Positions 1 to 12,355 of a stretch of 64,000 bases of DNA are shown piece after piece. This DNA is from Escallonia rubra (taxonomy: Eukaryota > Streptophyta > Magnoliopsida > Escalloniales > Escalloniaceae). The first letter of the stretch is position 1. Every line of letters starts with the position of its first letter. The notes under the pieces were generated by a model. That model saw only the letters and a list, made by a program, of their open reading frames with translations, did no database searches and was not told where the DNA came from. The position numbers were made by a program, and so were the translations under genes. The stretch spans positions 33,198 through 97,197 of the forward strand of contig JAVXUO010002091.1 in the NCBI GenBank assembly GCA_033065855.1, given 5' to 3'.

Positions 1-117
1 TTCTTGTGGACGGCTTGGGGCCAATCAAATTTTGTTTGGTATCGCAAACTGGACCCGTTGTAAAAGAGAAGCAATAAAGGCCGGAACTCTGAAGAAAGCC
101 GAAAGCCGAATATACGA

Positions 118-217
118 CCAGGCCCACGGCTTTACATAATGGATAAATTGGAACCTAGGGTTCTGGGCTCCATTTTGGTCTGCCACCGTATGGCCCATCC
201 CGGCCCATCCCAGCCCA
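118..217. promoter_or_regulatory. Cluster of GGCCCA (site II-type) motifs
   Basis: GGCCCA occurs near 121, 192 and 202, with a related AGCCCAAT just after, in less than 100 bases. Clustered TGGGCY/GGCCCA elements are known from promoters of plant housekeeping genes and bind TCP-type factors. No start codon with supporting coding sequence follows inside the window on the plus strand, so if it is a promoter it may serve a gene beyond the left edge. The motif is short and the call is weak. Confidence 0.25.
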
Positions 218-1806
218 ATAAGAAGTACATGTAAAGTAGGTAGGCAAGCATACCCGTTCATGCTCTGGCCCCTCAAATTAGATTTATTCTATTATAGCCT
301 TGTTAACCTCCTACAATGAGCTCCTAGGTCCAACACTGATCACTTTATTTGGCAAAATACCAGCCCCAGAGCTTGTGATGAATCTACAGTTTTTTTCCTT
401 GTTTTTAGCGCTGAAATTTTGCTCTTATTTTGGACTAGCCATCTCCAAATGACTTTTATTAAGATTTGTAATAAGTACTGCTCAATGTTAAAGTGACAAA
501 GTGGAGCGGTCTAGTTAAAAATTAGAATTGATTACTACTTCTCGCATTACCACTATATACTTTTTGTACATCTTTTTTTATCGCTAATAACGTATTTTAT
601 TAATTGTTGTTGACTTTTCAACCACAAATGAGGAGATTGAATACGATCTTGAGATACAAATAGAGTCTCTCCTTACTTTTATATTCTTTCCCAGCAAAGC
701 AAAAGAGGTTCTCTTAATGAACCAATAAGCGCGACTAATCCCTTTTTATATACAGTATGTCACTTGACATACATCTCGTAAACGATCGTTAAGGAGTTAA
801 TGAAGGTGAAACTTGGCTCCCACATAGGCGTGATGATATACATCGTAAGCCGACGACGGAAGTGCGTCTAAAGTGAAAGTTGAACACAAAAATCGAAGTT
901 TATGATCTATCCGGAGCCTTCTAAGCCACCAACCTTTCACTATTTATTTTCAACGGAATGAATGTCAAGTCAAGAACTATCTGAAAGAAGCATGATCAGG
1001 CTGCTCAAGTGCAGATTCGATTGGGCCACAAACTTTGGTCTACAAGTGTGTCATGGAGGAGACCAAAAAGGCAAAGACAGAGGTAAGCGAGAAAAGATGT
1101 CATGCATGATGGTACACGTTGGGCCGGAGTGGTTCAACACAAGTATTCATAACAATCTTGAACTGTCTTACACTGCTCAAATCACTTGAAACGAATCTTC
1201 TCGAGTGGAGCGCAGTGTGCTCACACGATGTATATGCAGTGTGCACCTTGGTAATGCAACTTCAGCATACAGTTTTATTTGCTCTTTCTTCACTGGGAAA
1301 TAGGTCGATCTTACTATCTATTACTTTTTTTTTTCCGACCCACAAGGAGATATATTACATTAAGCGTTTTTAAGATCACACAGTAAAAAGTTGTCTTCTC
1401 GCAAACGTCTCAAAATAATATGTATTAACTTAAAATAGGAAGGGATCCAATCGTTTTGGCGCGTAAGTTAACAACTTTATTCATTTCACGACAAACATGC
1501 CTTATTCTGATCTCTCAATCGCGCCGTATTAGGGTTCTGCAATCAATAACAAGTGTTAGCAAACGATACCTAGTTTTGAGCCCATCCCATGAGAAGAACA
1601 AAATCCATAATCAACCTACTCCAAAAAAAATTTGTATTTACTAAAGAAAGAATGATTGTGACGCACGTACAGCTAATTCAGAGCAATTGTAAAAGATTAC
1701 TGGGCAAACTAAGCAACAATAAGGGCCAAAATATCCTGCAAAAGTTCACTAGAAAGTAGAGCCACCACTGCTTGTTTTCCATCTTCTCTCCCTCTTAAGG
1801 ATCCAA

Positions 1807-2208
1807 ATGGGACTTACTCCTTTTTTTGTGCTCATTTTTTTTTGGAGCAATCACCTGGAAGCGACTTATCTAACGTTTGTTAGTGCTCTACGTAATAATG
1901 ATGTTAATATGTCATCTAGTGACAATTTAACAGCGGATGCACAGAATTTTGTTACGAGATTCAGATGTCTTAAAGCTGAGATGATTACATGGTTGAATGC
2001 AACGACAATAGAGGGGCTCCCTAGATTCCTAAGAAGGCACCTCAATGTCTTACGTCCTTCATTCCTAAGAAATGCAGCAATCTTTATACCCAAATCAATC
2101 CAATGGGTCAAGAATAGAAAGCAGATAGACATGTCGACTAGATTCAGGAAAGCTTTGCAAGTTGCAACTTGCAACCAAAGAAGAAGGCATTTTTGTAACC
2201 CCAGTTGA
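1807..2208 (+). CDS. Unrecognised open reading frame, 133 aa
   Basis: A single uninterrupted frame of 133 codons, starting ATG and ending TGA. I recognise no family. The first 20 or so residues are hydrophobic and could be a signal peptide or a chance run; the rest is basic and rich in Arg, Asn and Leu. The antisense strand is also open for 102 codons over the same stretch, which weakens the case for either. No splice sites, promoter or neighbour supports it. It may be a chance frame or a decayed fragment. Confidence 0.15.
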   Translation: MGLTPFFVLIFFWSNHLEATYLTFVSALRNNDVNMSSSDNLTADAQNFVTRFRCLKAEMITWLNATTIEGLPRFLRRHLNVLRPSFLRNAAIFIPKSIQWVKNRKQIDMSTRFRKALQVATCNQRRRHFCNPS

Positions 2209-4060
2209 GCCTCCTTGTTACATCATGATGTTGTTTGTTCCAATCCCCACCACTTGGATGGAAAGGCATTTTCGTGGGCATTATGAAAGCGCAGAAGGCC
2301 ATCAATAAGGAGCAAAAACCCTACATACCATCACATCAAGTGTTGCACCAAAAAAAAAAAAAAAACATCACATCAAGAGTTGCTCGACAAGATGGCTCCA
2401 TTCAACTCTCTACTACAACTACTCTTTTCAGCCTCTTCTGCGTCGTGGCAACCAATTTTTCTCAAACTGCAATTATCACGGCCAACTTGTATTTTTCCGA
2501 AGATAAGGCAAGTAAGATATCATTGTAAGAGGCGAAGCTAGCGGCTGGTAGAGGTGGACTGGTGCCCAATTTCTGTTTTTATATCTTTCTCATTCATATA
2601 TACAGTATATTTAGTATACGATGACAAAAGTGTCTACTTAAAAATTTTAAAAAACACTTGAAAGAGATGATTTTTTTTTTTTTTGTCATTTTATATATTA
2701 AAATACCTAAATATTCTAGGGATACTTAAATGTCCTTTTGATCATTTGAAAAGCGAAACTTAAAGAAATATACACAAAAAAATAAAATTGGAACTCCAAA
2801 CGATGAAGTCAAGATTTAACACATTACAGATAGCGGCAGAATCACTATGCGCACACCTCACCTGTTTTCTCCTCTCCCTCCTCCAGTGGCCGACGGCTTC
2901 TTTTGACAATTTCTCCCTTAACTGTTACCTTAAGAATGATCCTTGACTTCGCCACTAGTTCTTGTTACACTCTTATATGCACGATTGTATGAATAAGGTC
3001 TTAATAAGGCACTTTGCTTTTATGTCCCTAACTTACCTACTTTAAGAGACAATTGAATAAGTGATTACCGCTTAACAACTCATATGACTAGTTTTTGAGT
3101 TAAGAGTTTAGCTTCCCTACTGTACAATAAACATCGTATATTCCGCAAATATTTTGCAAGCAACAAAATTATTTTTAGAGTCTTGCTAACAAGTGCCGTA
3201 AGGGCATTGTTTAAGGAATATTTGTTGCTCTACTTTTTATCTTAAATTGTGTAATTCTAATGCGACAGAAGACATGTGTTTCTGGTTAAGTGCGTGATTG
3301 TAAATACATTAATTTGATGTACAAAATTTCTTTTTGATGACAAATCAACCTTATTGCTAATGGTTGAACATGCTAAACAACACCATAACATTATATCCTT
3401 CATTGCAGTGATAATGGCCATATGAAGTTAGATTTCTCACCTTCATGTCATACATCAAGTTCCAATATCAACTGGGTCTCCAATTAGTCTCCGTCCCCTT
3501 ATGTATTTTGTCAGCTTTGTATGATGGACAAACACAAATAATATAAGGCTATAATGGTCATTTTGTAGTTAGCTAGGAAGTCTTATTTGTTATTGACACG
3601 GGAACTGCAGATGTAAAATAGTTGGAGGATAAGTAAAGATTGAAATACTCCTTAATTAATGTCATTAGAATATCAGTTTGCATAAGGATACAATATCTCC
3701 CCCTGACATAAAATATTATTAAACATATTTTAGTAGCATAAATTGAAGTATTGAACGATACCGACAAAATAATTTTTGACATTTTTTTTGTTAATTAAAC
3801 TGGTAGAATAAAGAATCCTTATCCCGTCAAAGGACTATGTTTCGTCATAAAATGTTTCAATCGTATACTTTAGTTTTGACCAATCGTCTCATGTATATCT
3901 GCTTCTCGTGCCCGTATATGGCTTTAGCAAGGTTATAAAAAAAACTTAAGATTAATTAATTCCATGCTTATCTTATCCTTAAAATATTGATTGGTCTTTA
4001 AGCAGCTGCAGTGTTGGTCTAGGTTTTCCTGATGGCGGCTGAAGTTTCCTTACCAAGTAT

Positions 4061-4433
4061 CTGGTAGCACGTTTTCTATTTAAAAATGCATTTATTTAAT
4101 GGAAACGTGTTGCATCCAACAATATATTAATCCACTTCGGAGCTAGCGGGTGACACAAACCTGTTTTAAGCCATTTAAAACCGCTTTGACTACTAGAAAA
4201 TTAATCTCAAACACTCTCTTTCACAATGTCACAGGGTACCTAAAATTCATAGGACCTCTTCTGATTAATTGTAGTGAATAAGTCAATAATCTGGTAGCAC
4301 ATTTTCTATTTGAAAAAGCATTTATTTAATGGAAGCGTGTTGCATCCCACAGTATACTCTCTTTCACAATGTCACAGGGTCCCTAAAATTCATAGGACCT
4401 CTTCTGATTAATTGTAGTGAATAAGTCAATAAT
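4061..4433. repeat. Tandem duplication, about 230 bp and 143 bp copies
   Basis: The block at 4061-4290 recurs at 4291-4433. Both copies begin CTGGTAGCAC and end with the same AATAAGTCAATAAT. The second copy lacks about 88 bp present in the middle of the first (roughly 4133-4220). Remaining identity looks above 90 percent, so the duplication is fairly recent. It is non-coding. Confidence 0.85.
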
Positions 4434-5271
4434 ATTTAACATTATTTTTATTTTCGACCTCTTATACTTAATACTATGGATTTTTTTAATTATTTATAGC
4501 AATTAATATATCTTTGGGAACCAACTTCTTTTCATGGGGTATATATATAACAACCTCTACTAAACATACAATTAATAATTTCTAAAAAAATAAAGAAAAA
4601 ATATCCGTTTTAAGCAATAAATTCTGCTGCACGTCATGGATATGTCGAAGAATAAATGAATATCATGTATACATAAATTACAACCTTTGTGTAGCATGAA
4701 AAAAAAAGGGCTTACAGAACAATAATTTAAGAGAATTATAAGAGATTTTTATGTCAAAAGATACAAATGGTTATCGACGCGTATACGAAAGATATATTCT
4801 CCGGTGACTAAAAGTGCATGCATAAACTTATAGTTAACACCTTAAACAATTAATCTCCATCTTCTTTCTTGTACGATTAATCTTCCACGGTGACTAATTA
4901 TAGATTGTCGAGGGTACCTCTCTTCTTACCTGCTCTTTCCTTTAATTTTAGGTTTTGTTGTTTGACTGAGAGTACAGTTATGAAAAAGTAGAAGTAACAC
5001 CAAAAGAAACCAATCGCAAACTAGCTTGCTGACTAGAAATGGAGAAATACAGATTGACAAAGCAAGTACACCTCTTATACTTAGAAAGCAAACAAATATT
5101 GACCCGTCACCCGCTGAAGGGTTCCTATAATATCTTCACAGATGACTCACATATCAAGAAAAAGGGCCATCATAGGGCCACAAAGAAGCCATGTACAATG
5201 AAACCCGCCAGTACGAGAATAAAATGGACGCTTCCTATGACTCTTGAAACAATAATGTTAAAGCTGCTGAT

Positions 5272-8200
5272 TTATAATCTGAAGCTTCTAATGCCATGAC
5301 TGTCTATGGCCTCCCTTGGCTCCTCTTCCCTCTTCCTCTTGGGCATGGACAAGGACGACATGGCTCTCGCCGACACCACTTTCCTGACCAGTAACTTCCA
5401 CCTAGAGTCGTGCCCCCTTCTCTCTTGGTGCGCTTTCAACTTGAATTGTCTGTGACGCGACACCACAAATATATCAACCACGAATATCCCAGCAAGTACC
5501 AAGAGTAGAAAAATATCAAGATGCGTGCATCAAGGAGGTATACACCATCAAAGCAAAAGAAGTTAAAGGCACGACAGAGATTATGGACCCCTAGTGCACT
5601 CGTACATGACAATGACAATTGCTTGGACGCACAAGCTAAACGTGACTTTGCCATTCACCTAATCAGATGAACAATAAGGTGCCAGTTTTCCGTGCAATTT
5701 TCATGCACATTTATTACTTGGAAACCAAGGCCACCATTAGGCATTGAAGTGTGATTCTTTTGGCAACCACTCAGGCATTCGGGTTATTATCGTGACTTTG
5801 AACAAGAAAGGTACGATGAGAAAGGAATCAAACAAGAGTTAGGCACTACTCTTCTGTCCACTTGATTTAAACTTGAAAAGGCAGAAGTGAAGAAATTTCA
5901 CTCGCCTCACGTTTCGAAGGAAAACCTTAAATGCAGTGGCCATCTTAGGCTGGACAGTCACTTTCAACTCCTACAGGTATGAAGAGATATTATGGCCTTG
6001 ACAACCTCTCCAGAGTCATATGATGTTTCACGACTAGAATCCACATTCTGGTGGTCATAAAGATGCAAAATATCAATTAAAGTCATAGCAATTTGCCAAA
6101 AACCTGGCAACAAACAAAATGGTCACCAAAGGTGAACGGCCGGAGATTGGGCGAATCAAACCAAATAACACGGCCCTACTTTTTGTCTTTATGATTTACT
6201 TTCTTTTGTATAGACTTGCACTGTGCCGACTGATCTAGATTAACCAAGGTAGTACCTTTCATCTATTTTTAGCAATAGTACCAACCATATGGCAAGTATG
6301 AGAGTAAAAGATTTCAAACATTTGCCAAGCAGTAGGCCTACGCTAGATCATACATGGTATGCTGCCACGGCAAAAATGGAAAAGGTTACCTTACAGTACA
6401 TATGCAGTTTCCCTCTAGTCCAATTATAAACGAAAAGGAGAAAATTAGATTATGACATGTATTTGTAGCTACAACAGTTAGATTCTGTATGTACTAACTA
6501 TCCCTGGTATCAAAATAATCACCAGCCTTACATCACGAAATCATTCAGAAGAAATCTAATTACCTGCACAGAGGAACTTTGCAGACATCAGGTTGTTCAC
6601 AAATGGAGGAATGAAGTTTTAGGAGCTGCCACATCCGCTTACATCGCATGCACCCTCCATTGACCCGCTTCTTACAAGTAGCGAAGTGTTGAATCAAGAG
6701 TTGTATGCCTCGGCAAGTCGAGAACTTGTTGCATGGCCCCTTTTGCTTGCCGGCCTCCATGTCATAAGGCCCAACACTAGTACACCCTTCCGTACAAATA
6801 TGCTCCAAACACTCCATAGCTTCGCTAAGCTGTAAATACAAGCTTTGCTCCTCCCTATGCCTTCTTGTTCTCTTTTTCCTCTGAAACAATCACAATTTGA
6901 TTCAAATGAGTATCTTATTAATCACATAAGTGCATTACTGAAAATCAATCATGATGCAAAAACTTGATTAGGGTGCATACGGATTCAGCTTCATCAATGA
7001 ACTGCAAAATCTGGAGCTCAAGCAAAGGGTCGTGCTTTTGCAGGAACTTCCAACCTTCAGTGCTCTCGACAGCTTTAAAATTTTTGTAGGCCAAGTTCAT
7101 GCATTTAAGGTAAAGGTCAGGTGCATCACAGAGCCTGCCCAGTTGAAGCACATCCACCACATTCTCAATGGTCAACCGTTGAGCCAGACCCTTGGTACAC
7201 TTCTGCTTCAGCAGTGGCACCAAGTAGACATGGGACAGTGCCAGTAGATGAATCCCATATTTCTCCATCTCTTCCTCAGTACACCTGAAACAAAGGGCAC
7301 TTTTTGTCATTGAACATGTGACACTGAAGATGACTTGATTAAAAGATCTTATTACTAATGTCACGACAAGATAAAAATCTCTGATATTTGAAAATTCTTA
7401 TTTGGCAGAGTAAGCACGAAACTACAAAGAGTAATGTCACCCACCAAGAATTTTCCTTATTTTCAAGGCCCAATTTGAACCAAGCAATCAGTTTTACTTT
7501 ATTTTTATTTTTATCAAGGAACATTAAAATTCATGTGGGCATAACTCCAATCAATAAGAAAATGGTAACTTCGATAATTAGAATGCTTAAATCACATTTT
7601 AATAGTATTTATTTTTTAAAAAAGTTGGAAATAATTCAATAAATAATAATATACTTGTGAGGTTGAAAATCCGCCATGCGCAACATGACTAGGAATAGGT
7701 CGGCCAGGATCCTGTCTTAGGGTATAATCAAATATTAAAAGTTTCTATTCAAGCCGGAAAACTTCTGGTGTCTCAAGTAACATTTGCCAGGTTGGTATCT
7801 AGTCCGGGTGGCGTGAATATCAAATCAAATATAAATAACTTGCAATAAAGTAATGATAACTAATGTGGTTGGCGTGTGTTTGAGAACTCACCTGGAAGAA
7901 TAGAGGAACCGAACGAACACGGCAACGGCGTCGCACGGAACGCCGAGGATTTGAATCGTTCTCCCGGAGCTCCGGTGCTTTAGTGGCCGGTCTATCACGC
8001 TTTCCAGTACGGGCGACGCGGATGCCTTCGGTACAAAAGAAAAAATAACACAATGTTAGTCCTAAGTGCTATGAACAAAATGCCCGTTGCAATTTCACGG
8101 TTGAAAATGCGTATACGGGTAAGATAATCACCGAGGAAGAATGATCAGAAATGCACTTCAAGTTCAGTGCTCATTGCTCTCAAGTTTTTGTAACGGCTGT

Positions 8201-8758
8201 AACGACACGTGTTATGGCAATCTTAAAAAAAATTTGTACTAATAGACTCGTAAACTTTTGAAACCTCTTATGCAAGATTAAGGAATGTATATTGTCGTTA
8301 TAACCGTTACAAGTAATACTTCTTTCAAGAAGAACAGTCAAAGGGCACTTCAAATTAGTTTCGTCGCACGGAGAGAAAAATTAAGGTTGCAAGACGGTCA
8401 TCAATCTTGTAATAATGGTTGTAACGACACGTGTTACGGTAAACCAAGTATTGTCACGGTCCGTCGTATCGAACGTTGTCATTTGAAGACAGAGTTTCGG
8501 ATAATTTCAAATGACTAGAAATGGAACAGATTGAAAACCAGAAAACCGTGAACTTTTGCGAAAAATCCGGTCGATTTGTGCGATATGGATTTGAGAGCGA
8601 GTTCGATGGAGTACCAGGATGCTAGCGTGCGCCGGGATGCGCAGGCCACCGGAAGTGATGATCTGGACGTCGCCGTCGGGGAATCCACCGGTCGGTTCGC
8701 CAGCCGCCGGCAATGGCGGGTGTCCGTACTCCTCGTCGGAAAGGTTGTTCGGCGACAT
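5272..8758 (-). CDS. BT1: BTB/POZ and TAZ domain protein, BT1/BT2 type
   Basis: Five exons, all joining in frame: 8758-8615, 8025-7892, 7284-6981, 6880-6564 and 5449-5272, giving 358 aa, close to Arabidopsis BT1. The BTB domain starts near residue 27 (FPDGDVQII, then IPAHASIL and ILGVPCDAV) and runs to about 130. A helical stretch follows, then a TAZ zinc finger (about 195-300) with its Cys/His ligands in CTEGC, HFATCKK, CMRCKRM and CKVPLC. The tail has a calmodulin-binding-type basic helix (RWKLLVRKVVSARAMSSL, 316-333) and a PKRKR nuclear signal (336-340). In Arabidopsis, BT proteins bind calmodulin, bromodomain factors and CUL3, and act in gametophyte development and in light, sugar and nitrate responses. 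HVYLVPLLKQKCTKG fits the BT1/BT2 subgroup better than BT4/BT5. Nothing is broken. All introns are GT-AG. The start is the first ATG after the TATA box that opens this frame. Confidence 0.93.
8195..8442. repeat. Repeated ACACGTGT box in BT1 intron 1
   Basis: The first BT1 intron (8614-8026) carries two copies of GTAACGACACGTGTTA, at about 8199-8214 and 8421-8436, embedded in longer, diverged duplicated sequence. The core ACACGTGT is a palindromic ACGT element of the G-box/ABRE class that plant bZIP and bHLH factors bind. Two copies 222 bp apart in a first intron suggest an intronic regulatory element, but function is inference. Confidence 0.5.
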
Positions 8759-8852
8759 TGGTGAGTTTCAGTGATGCTTTCGCGAGTAAACACGTTCGGG
8801 GAATCGAATTGCAAGCGTAGATGGAATTTGTACGCAAATTTTGTGAGAAAAT

Positions 8853-8879
8853 CTAACGAGCTTTGGTGAGAGTTGCCAT
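8853..8879 (-). CDS. Possible 8-codon upstream ORF of BT1
   Basis: ATG at 8879 opens MATLTKAR and a TAG stop, about 95 bp before the BT1 stop-free coding start. The TATA box is only about 30 bp upstream, so the predicted transcript start falls almost on this ATG; whether it is transcribed is uncertain. If it is, it could dampen BT1 translation. Confidence 0.25.
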   Translation of the reverse strand: MATLTKAR

Positions 8880-8903
8880 GGTGATGGGGGGGTTGTATTT
8901 GGC

Positions 8904-8909
8904 TTTATA
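8904..8909 (-). promoter_or_regulatory. TATA box of the BT1 gene
   Basis: TATAAA on the minus strand (context CTATAAAGCC), about 150 bp upstream of the BT1 start codon. A transcription start near 8875-8880 would give a 5' leader of about 120 bases without an intron. Confidence 0.6.
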
Positions 8910-9269
8910 GACGGGAGAGGGAAGACAGCACGAGACCAGCACAAGCGAAGCTTGACTGTTGCTGTATGTTCTTAAAGCTACGCTCTATCAACTCGCGTGT
9001 AATCAACGCTCTTTGCAGTTGGATTGACCGAAAAGGTCATTTGAACTTTGACTTGAAAACGATTATTCATAACAACGTCTATGCCTACGGCTTAGTAATT
9101 TTAGTGACAAAAGTAAAGCTGAATTGGTAAACCATAGAAATCGCGTCCTGCAAATTTCTGTTTATTTATCAATTTTTTTGTTTAGTTTTCAAGGTAAAGT
9201 TATTCAAATGGAACAGTTACTTATAAATACATTATTTTTAGTTTAAGCTTACTCGTTTGATATCAAAAA

Positions 9270-9440
9270 AAATATTTCTTTCGTCCTACAAAAATTGATC
9301 ATATTTTCTTTTTGACATGTTTGTTCACTTTTCAAATTAAAAAAGATTCTATAAGTATTTATTTTATATTTACTATTTTTATATTTTTAACCTATTTCTC
9401 TTTACGCATTAAGTACTCCACCAATTTGTCCAAGTAACAA
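9270..9440 (-). mobile_element. MITE fragment, related to the copy at 11.2-11.5 kb
   Basis: The sequence from GTCCTAC through AATTGATCATATTTTC to a run of AT-rich spacer matches, in reverse complement, the right part of the element at 11170-11540. Both ends are eroded and no target duplication is visible. It is non-coding. Confidence 0.45.
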
Positions 9441-9799
9441 TATATCAATTTTTTTAGACGACATGAGTATAATAATAAGACGCAGTACCCAACTTTTATA
9501 CACTTTTTTATTACACATTACTATCTTTACATTCATAAGATATTATAATCACATAACGTACGCGTCTTCATCTTTTCTAGATGAAAAATCTTATTGTTCT
9601 TTTCAAAATCGTGAAAATAAACAGTATTCAAGAAGAGAAAAATTCTTGGATGGGTGTTGAACTAATAGGTTTGACTATTAAAAATCGTTGACGATATTAT
9701 TTTTACATTAATTAATACTTTATTCACCCTAATTCTATCAGAATAACTGCCTCTTGTATCTCGAGATTTGATATTTAAATCTTCGGGACAGTTGAATAT

Positions 9800-10185
9800 T
9801 CTCGCTCAATGGGGCGCGTGGGAAGACATTGTTTGCTGTGTTTTCCAGGCGCATTTCCATCTCTACCCTCCTGATTATGTGGAAATGCCCCCAAGGAGCT
9901 GACGCGACGACGGATAAAGGCGCCTCGTCAGCGAGGGTAAGGCCGGGTTATATAAAACGGCCTTTAGAGACCAGAAGCGCCTCAAAGCCTTAACTCAATA
10001 ACTCAGCCTGACATGTCCACGTAACTCGTTCCCAGCCGCTCCAGTTGTACAAAAAGCCTCCACTTGTAGTATACAAGAAGAGAAGAAAGCAATGCCACAT
10101 ATGCTGATGGGTCCCACGTGGCAGGATACTATTGCCAAAAGCTGAACACGTCCGCGAGAAATGTCACATCATCACACGTGTCGGT
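9800..10185. promoter_or_regulatory. GC-rich promoter-like island with ACGT boxes
   Basis: A GC-rich patch in AT-rich surroundings. It holds a good TATA box on the plus strand (TATATAAAA, 9949-9957), a perfect CCACGTGGC G-box (10124-10132), an ACACGTGTC box (10174-10182), and looser ACGT cores near 10018 and 10146. No plus-strand gene follows: the next ATGs open only 3- and 17-codon frames. It lies 1.0-1.4 kb upstream of the BT1 start and could be a distal regulatory module for BT1, or the promoter of a non-coding or lost transcript. Confidence 0.4.
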
Positions 10186-11169
10186 AGGATTCTTTGCTTC
10201 AGCAAATGAAATACGTCAATGAGAATTTTTTTTGCCTCAATGCTTCTAGTAATAAAAGCTTGCAACTTTAAGCTGTATCAATAACAACAAAGTATTTTTA
10301 TTAATATTTTTTTGTCACCAGACCTGTTACGATAAGTTCTTATCCGTAAGAAAAAGGTGCAAAAAGAATAAATGTGTATATGTAGCATAATTAGGTAAGA
10401 AAAAAAAACTAGGAACAAGGTGTGATTAGGTAAGGAAAAAAGGTTTTATGGACGAACTTGCAAACATAAAACTAGGGTGTCTTTTTTCGCGATAGAATAT
10501 TCAATAGAGAAGTTGGATGGCAAAACTATTTTTCAAGTGGCAAGACAAGATTTTGTGAATGCGGCGGGCAAAACTATTATTCAACGAAAAAATTCAAAAT
10601 TGAGGTGAGCGAAGCTTTGTAACATTACATTTTTCTAAAATTGTTAGCTTGAAAAATGTCAATGTTCTTACATGTAGGACAGCAAAGTTCAAGACAAACA
10701 GTGGGCAAGTGCCCACACATGCAAAGTGTACCCATCAAGGAAAGTTATGCACAATCCGCTAAGCATTTGAATTTTTCGTTTGCTCATAAGATATTATTGG
10801 TATTTGTCCAAAATAATGGACATGCATGTACCCCAAATTCAGGAATCTGGATTTGATTAACAATGATAAACGCTAAAACGAATGTGTTCGCTCCACATTG
10901 ACTAATACCATTCATCACAGAGAAAATGAAGGGAATTGATTGATTTTTGAAATAGGAGTATCATTTTAGAAAATTCAAGAAGGTGCAGATAGATTTGACA
11001 TGCATTTACCGAGAGTGCATTCACCTTGTCCATTAAAACTGGGGAAGAAAGCTGCCCTCGCCTTTGTTAAGTGCTACAACGGGTGAAGCGCAAGGCTGTA
11101 CGTATGCAAACGATAGCTCTAGAATAAATACGTATTAATATGAAGATAATTATGCTCGATGAAATGATA
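10186..11169. other. Intergenic, nothing recognised
   Basis: AT-rich sequence with no gene, repeat or splice signal that I can support. The one open frame here (10656-10856) has no recognisable domain. Confidence 0.5.
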
Positions 11170-11540
11170 CTCCCTCCGTTCCATATATTTCGATCGCTTG
11201 CTCTTTGCACGCATATTACGAATATTAGTCCTATTTTATTTGTTTTATATTTTTCCCTTTAGAGAGAAGGGAAAGAGAGTGGATCAGGAGAGATTAATAA
11301 ATTAGTGGAGTATTAAATGTGAAGAGAGAAATATAATAAAAAAATGTAAGAAGATGGGTCAGGAGAGAAAATGAGTTGGTAGAGAGTTGAATATGGAGAG
11401 AGAAATAAAATAAAAAAGTATTAAAAGGGTAAATATGTAAAAATACTTATAAAATAATTTATTTTTTTAATTTGAAAAGTGAACAATTCTTGTAGGACGG
11501 CCAAAAGAAAATATGATCAATTTATGTAGGACATATATTT
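11170..11540. mobile_element. Stowaway-like MITE, right end eroded
   Basis: It begins TA-CTCCCTCCGTTCC, the classic Stowaway terminus after a TA target dinucleotide. The body is AG/AT-rich and non-coding, and towards the right it carries TTGTAGGACGG and ATCAATTTATGTAGGAC, the usual inner part of the other terminus. The matching GGAGGGAGTA end is lost near 11530. Confidence 0.6.
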
Positions 11541-12355
11541 AGTTGCAATTATAGTCTTAACGTGGTATAACACCTTTGAACTCGTAAAATTACTGGAATG
11601 CAATATTGTGTAAGCAACAAGAAGAAAGAAATTAAACAATGTTACGAACATAAGTTATGTACTCTATTTTACATTAAGCGTAATGCATAGCAGAGGCGCG
11701 AATGTCTGGTGCCACAAGCCGATCAAAATGGATATAGGTTAGGGATCTGAACATATTCTGATTCTTGCCGGCTCAATGGGCAGGGTTCACATTAAGATTG
11801 GGTCAAAACATGGATAGTTGAGATTTGTTCCACTTTATTATTAGAGAGGGGGCAAAACGTGCATGGTTCCCGACAGACCACGACCAATACATTAGATTAC
11901 GATCGATGCACTAGAATGGTCGTACGACAGAAAGAAGTGAAAAGTAAGCAAAAAATTATGATAAAATATGTGATTGGAACCAATAATCGGAAATTATTAC
12001 CGAAACTATTACATTCTATTTCACATCGGAAAGGACCCCTGGTGTTTCTTTCCAAATTTTACAACGGAAGGTTCTGGCATCCAGAGTATGTGTAGGTAGT
12101 GGGATGCGTATTCAAGGAGTATTAATCAGACTAATCTTAAGTCCGAGAATTAATTAAGGAATGAAAATCATCCTTTGGAGCCGACTTTGCCACCTCTCAG
12201 TAGTTGACGTAATTGCCTACGCGCAAGGTGAGCCACCAGAGGCTTCCGCCAGCCTTCCTGATTTCGTTGCTTTATTATACTTTTCAGTAAGACAAATTCT
12301 TTCATGTTTTCCGTTTCGGTTCTCTACTATGCATATTATATTAAGACTTTTGTTC

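Larger units (their letters stand above)
1..5271. other. Left intergenic region
   Basis: AT-rich, with no gene model I can support. It holds a cluster of GGCCCA promoter-type motifs near 120-215, one unrecognised open frame at 1807-2208, a poly-A run near 2349-2363 and a tandem duplication at 4061-4433. The rest shows no recognisable coding sequence, and the short open frames have no visible domain. Confidence 0.6.

Noticed and set aside
5039-5299. 86-codon plus frame overlapping the 3' end of BT1
   Set aside because: It lacks any recognisable domain and overlaps the last BT1 exon antisense.
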